Below, one piece after another: positions 61,317-64,000 of a DNA stretch of 64,000 nucleotides (its first letter is position 1; every line of letters starts with the position of its first letter). Made by a program: the position numbers and the translations under genes. Source of the DNA: Phycisphaerae bacterium. GTDB lineage: Bacteria; Planctomycetota; Phycisphaerae; Sedimentisphaerales; Anaerobacaceae. A model generated the notes under the pieces. It saw only the letters and a list, made by a program, of their open reading frames with translations, did not search any database and was not told the origin of the DNA. Location of the stretch: NCBI GenBank assembly GCA_017993835.1, contig JAGOLX010000016.1, positions 1 through 64,000 on the forward strand. Reading direction: 5' to 3'.

Positions 61317-61448
61317 GATTCCCGCTCCTCTGAAAAATGCGGCATCGACACGTAGGGTGGGGCAAGCCCCACCCTACAAACGTCCCAAGGCGGCTTTCAT
61401 CCCCTTCGGGTGGGCCAAAGGACCATGAACGGCTTCGCGGGAATGACA
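61317..61448. repeat. Dispersed repeat copy with nested palindrome
   Basis: GGATTCCCGC (61317-61326) and CGCGGGAATGACA (61436-61448) bound this copy. Inside, GTAGGGTGGGGC (61352-61363) and GCCCCACCCTAC (61366-61377) form a perfect 12-bp palindrome with a 2-base loop. That is itself a widespread bacterial intergenic element. From 61173 to the next gene no coding sequence is supported. Confidence 0.65.
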
Positions 61449-61635
61449 TTCCGGGGTTTTCATGAACTCCTACTGCACGCGAGCAACTACGGTCCTGCAC
61501 CCCATCGCTCGTCATGACCACGCGACAGCCAAGTCCTCTTCACAGACACTAGCTGCGCAAGGCAGTCGCGGTTCGATTCGCCCGGCGCCGACGCATGGGG
61601 GCGCGAAAGCCCCTGTCACGGGCCCCCGGTCAGGG

Positions 61636-62862
61636 CTAGTGGTTGCCCAGCGGAAGCGTCCGTTTGCAGCGGGGGCACTGGACCGCGTCGCCCGGGAAGT
61701 TCGGCGGGATTTTGAGCTTCAGGCCGCAGGGGCACGTCAGGAACGCGAAGCCGTTGACTCGTCGCATGATGTCCCCGATCTGATGGACCTGTGCCTGTGC
61801 CTTCTGCGGCGGGACGGCCCCGGCCTGTCCCTGGCGGACGGCCACCTCCTCCTCGCGGAGCGCGGAAGCCGGGACGACGCCCTTGGAGTGGGTGACCGCC
61901 GCGTACGCCTGGGCGTAGTCGCGGTACGACGCGCCGTGCGCCATGCTCCGCAGGATGCGGATTCGTTCCGAGATGGGCGGGTGCGTGCTGGTCAGGTCGG
62001 AGAGCGTCCTGCGCCCTCGCTTCTTGAACGGATTGGCGAAGTACATGGGAGCGGTGATCTCGTTGGCGGTCGCCAGTTGCGGCGACGGGTCGCCGGCGAT
62101 CTTCTCCAGGGCGCTGGCGAGCCCCTCGGGGTAGCGGGTCAGGCGGGCGCCGCCGGCGTCGGCCATGTACTCGCGCCGTCGCGACAGGGCGAAATACAGC
62201 AGTTGCGCCAGGATCGGCGCCAGAACCGCCGCAAGGATGGTGACCACGAAGAGAATGAGCTGGGCCTGTCCGCCGCCGTGACTCTCGGACGAGTACCGGC
62301 GCCGGGAACCCATGGATTGATAGAACATCCCGCGCATGAAGACCTGGGACAACAGGGCGATGGAGCCGAGCATGATCCCGGCCAGCGTCACGTAGAGGAT
62401 GTCCCGATGCAGGATGTGGCTCATCTCGTGGGCGACGACGCCCTGCAGCTCGTCGCGGTTGAGTCGGGCCAGGAGGCCCGCGGTGACCGCGATGGAGGCC
62501 GATTGCGGACTCCGCCCGGTCGCGAAGGCGTTCGGAGCGGGGTCGTTGATGATGTAGACCTTGGGCATGGCCGGCAGGCCCGCCGCGATTTTCATCTCCT
62601 CGACGATGTTGAAGAGCTGGGGATGGACGTCGTGCGTGACCTGTTTGGCGCCGCTGGCCGCCAGCAGGATCTGGTCGCCCGAGGCGAAGCTGACCAAGGC
62701 CAGAACCAGCCAGATCCCTGCGGCGATGGCGACGCCGAACAGGCCGCCGTCCGGGCCGACCGCCAGGCTCCCGATGAGGAATCCCAACGCCAGCAGTACG
62801 GTCGCCATCAGCGTCATCAGGAGGATGGAGTTGCGTTGATTGGCTCGAATCAGTTCCCACAT
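61636..62862 (-). CDS. HtpX-like M48 metalloprotease with C-terminal zinc ribbon
   Basis: 408 residues. Two N-terminal membrane helices precede the protease domain: PNAFATGRSPQSASIAV, zinc-binding HEMSH (HExxH) in GVVAHEMSHILHRD, and the third ligand region RRREYMADAGGARLT. Two more membrane helices flank the active-site helix. Unlike E. coli HtpX (about 290 residues) it has a long C-terminal extension ending in a zinc-ribbon motif, CPCG and CPRC. HtpX degrades misfolded membrane proteins. A lemA gene lies about 100 bases upstream on the same strand, a frequent pairing. Confidence 0.92.
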   Translation of the reverse strand: MWELIRANQRNSILLMTLMATVLLALGFLIGSLAVGPDGGLFGVAIAAGIWLVLALVSFASGDQILLAASGAKQVTHDVHPQLFNIVEEMKIAAGLPAMPKVYIINDPAPNAFATGRSPQSASIAVTAGLLARLNRDELQGVVAHEMSHILHRDILYVTLAGIMLGSIALLSQVFMRGMFYQSMGSRRRYSSESHGGGQAQLILFVVTILAAVLAPILAQLLYFALSRRREYMADAGGARLTRYPEGLASALEKIAGDPSPQLATANEITAPMYFANPFKKRGRRTLSDLTSTHPPISERIRILRSMAHGASYRDYAQAYAAVTHSKGVVPASALREEEVAVRQGQAGAVPPQKAQAQVHQIGDIMRRVNGFAFLTCPCGLKLKIPPNFPGDAVQCPRCKRTLPLGNH

Positions 62863-62966
62863 GCGACTTGTCGTCCCTCAGCCCGACGGCGCGGGCATGA
62901 CCGTGTCCAGAACGGGCCCGAGCGCGATGCCTGGGCCGCGACAAACCATCCGACGCGGATCGCCGC

Positions 62967-63533
62967 TCAGGAGAAGGTGACCTTCGGGACCTCGCGTTCC
63001 TGGGCGCTCTCGACCTGGAAGAAGTCCCGTTTCGTGAAGGCGAACATGCCTGCGACGATGTTCGACGGGAACATCTGGATCCGGTTGTTGTAGAACAGGA
63101 CTTGGTCGTTGTAGTTCTGTCGGGAGAAGGCGATCTTGTTCTCCGTGCTGGTCAGCTCTTCCTGAAGAGCCAGGAAGTTCTGGTTCGCCTTCAGCTCGGG
63201 GTAGTTCTCCACGACGAGCATGAACTTGCTCAGTGCGTCTGCGAGCTGGCCTTCCGCCTTGGCGGTTTCGGCGACGGACTTGGCGCCCATCGCGGCGCTG
63301 CGGGCCTTCGTGATCGATTCGAAGGTCTCCCGCTCGTGCTTCATGTAGCCTTTGGCGGTCTCCACGAGGTTCGGAATCAGGTCGTGGCGTCGCTTCAACT
63401 GGACGTCGATCTGCGCCCAGGCGTTGTCCACCTGGTTCCGCGAGCCAACCAGGGAGTTGTAGATGCCGATCAAGACGAGCACCACGAGGCCGAGAATGGC
63501 CAACACCACGATCAACGCGACTAATCCTGGCAT
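62967..63533 (-). CDS. lemA: LemA-family membrane protein
   Basis: 188 residues. An N-terminal membrane helix (VALIVVLAILGLVVLVLIGI) is followed by the LemA helical domain, with NQVDNAWAQIDVQLKRRHDL, IPNLVETAKGYMKHERETFE and ARSAAM. The conserved end reads YNNRIQMFPSNIVAGMF. The role is still unclear in general; it is often beside HtpX-like proteases, as here, and may help in their control or localisation. Confidence 0.94.
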   Translation of the reverse strand: MPGLVALIVVLAILGLVVLVLIGIYNSLVGSRNQVDNAWAQIDVQLKRRHDLIPNLVETAKGYMKHERETFESITKARSAAMGAKSVAETAKAEGQLADALSKFMLVVENYPELKANQNFLALQEELTSTENKIAFSRQNYNDQVLFYNNRIQMFPSNIVAGMFAFTKRDFFQVESAQEREVPKVTFS

Positions 63534-63622
63534 GTTGTATCCCTTCTATAGGACAGATTGTGAATCCGGACGGTTCTTACCCGGTGCATCATACGACAAA
63601 AGACTCTGTTGTTCCATTACTC

Positions 63623-64000
63623 TCAATTCCTGTCGGCCAGGCCGTCGCAGGTGAAGCGGACCAGGACGATCCGCTCGTAGGGGCTGGCCCGTCCGGCCTC
63701 GAAGAGGCAGGCGGCGCCGCGGTCGGGCAAGGCGGCCAGGCAGGAGTAGGCGGACGGTCCCGCCCACAAGAGCCGGCTCGCCGGCCAGGTCTTGCCCTCG
63801 TCCTCGCTCATCCGGACGGTCATATCGACTCGTTTGCCCGTGTGGGCGGGATTGGAGAAGAGGAGGCGGACGCTGCCGCCCGGCGTCGTGCATCGGATCA
63901 GACTCGCCTGGCAGATCGGCTCGATGAGCGTCGGATCGTGTCGGACCGCAGACCAGGTCATCCCGCCGTCGGTGCTCGTGGCGACCGCCCGGCTGGTCTG
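63623..64000 (-). CDS. Sialidase-family protein, C-terminal part (cut by window edge)
   Basis: The last 125 residues of a beta-propeller protein run off the window end on their N-terminal side. Two Asp-box motifs are present, STDGGMTW (at the window edge) and SEDEGKTW, as in exo-alpha-sialidases. The strand [20 protein letters not shown] and the ending [13 protein letters not shown] are typical of the last blades. The catalytic Arg triad cannot be checked because most of the gene is outside. It would fit the glycan-degradation theme of the window. Confidence 0.8.
   Translation of the reverse strand, partial: QTSRAVATSTDGGMTWSAVRHDPTLIEPICQASLIRCTTPGGSVRLLFSNPAHTGKRVDMTVRMSEDEGKTWPASRLLWAGPSAYSCLAALPDRGAACLFEAGRASPYERIVLVRFTCDGLADRN

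Noticed and set aside
1-64000. CRISPR arrays, complete insertion sequences, prophage or integrative elements
   Set aside because: No regularly spaced repeats, no complete transposase or integrase, and no att-like duplication at either tRNA was seen.

Overview
The window (about 62% GC by eye) looks like a chromosome segment of a planctomycete, most likely class Phycisphaerae, close to Sedimentisphaerales. This rests on gene content and not on a marker gene: a SecD-SecF fusion with a large coiled-coil insert, a TPR protein carrying two RNA-polymerase alpha-CTD domains, and four secreted proteins built from PA14, LamG, CBM9 and YYWRVDE-type repeats. The secreted DUF5060 and DUF6259 glycosidase-like proteins and the twin-arginine Gfo/Idh/MocA oxidoreductase point the same way. 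No rRNA, CRISPR array or complete mobile element is visible.

Layout. 1-4500: tRNA-Asp, a TetR-type regulator with a palindrome inside its own promoter, a TolC-like lipoprotein, 6-phosphogluconolactonase and a LysM protein. 3976-12818 (minus): export and housekeeping genes, read as TPR/alpha-CTD protein, SpoIID-like lipoprotein, tgt, yajC, secDF, lysM. 12977-18781: a DUF5060 lipoprotein, then a FixJ-like regulator with a substituted phosphoacceptor, CheW and a chemoreceptor. 18964-28884: DPP-IV-like peptidase, small exported proteins (one beside a decayed copy of itself), a HEAT lipoprotein, a PA14 surface protein and a membrane SGNH/TPR protein. 29032-33645: a 1027-residue surface protein and a PIG-L deacetylase. 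33673-38089 (minus): a divergent chaperone triad. 38525-43681: tRNA-Lys, citramalate synthase, a B12-domain protein lacking the usual His, and a CBM9-bearing surface protein. 43870-50973: a GDPD-like esterase, a MacB-type ABC pair, a small membrane protein, a gutted ABC ATPase, two secreted proteins and a TAT-exported oxidoreductase. 51177-53501: a decay zone with an amidohydrolase cut off by a transposase tail, an HsdS tail, a four-helix/zinc-finger protein and a headless HNH-AP2 gene. 53726-64000: secreted proteins, a DUF6259 glycosidase, a LamG-CBM9-LamG protein, dispersed repeats, an HtpX-like protease with LemA, and a partial sialidase.

How the parts fit. Much of the window concerns secretion (YajC, SecDF) and surface carbohydrate capture or breakdown (DUF5060, DUF6259, sialidase, CBM9/LamG/PA14 proteins, PIG-L deacetylase). 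Three observations stand out. First, 33673-38089 encodes what reads as a complete but divergent DnaK-DnaJ-GrpE set: a lidless Hsp70, a membrane-anchored GrpE-like protein and a TerB protein ending in a J-like domain without HPD. Second, three surface proteins share one C-terminal beta domain that is uninterrupted in one and carries a different inserted domain at the same site in the other two. Third, the four surface-protein genes have strong promoters and leaders of about 260-360 nt, three of which share an AAGGAGGTG element far upstream of the start codon.
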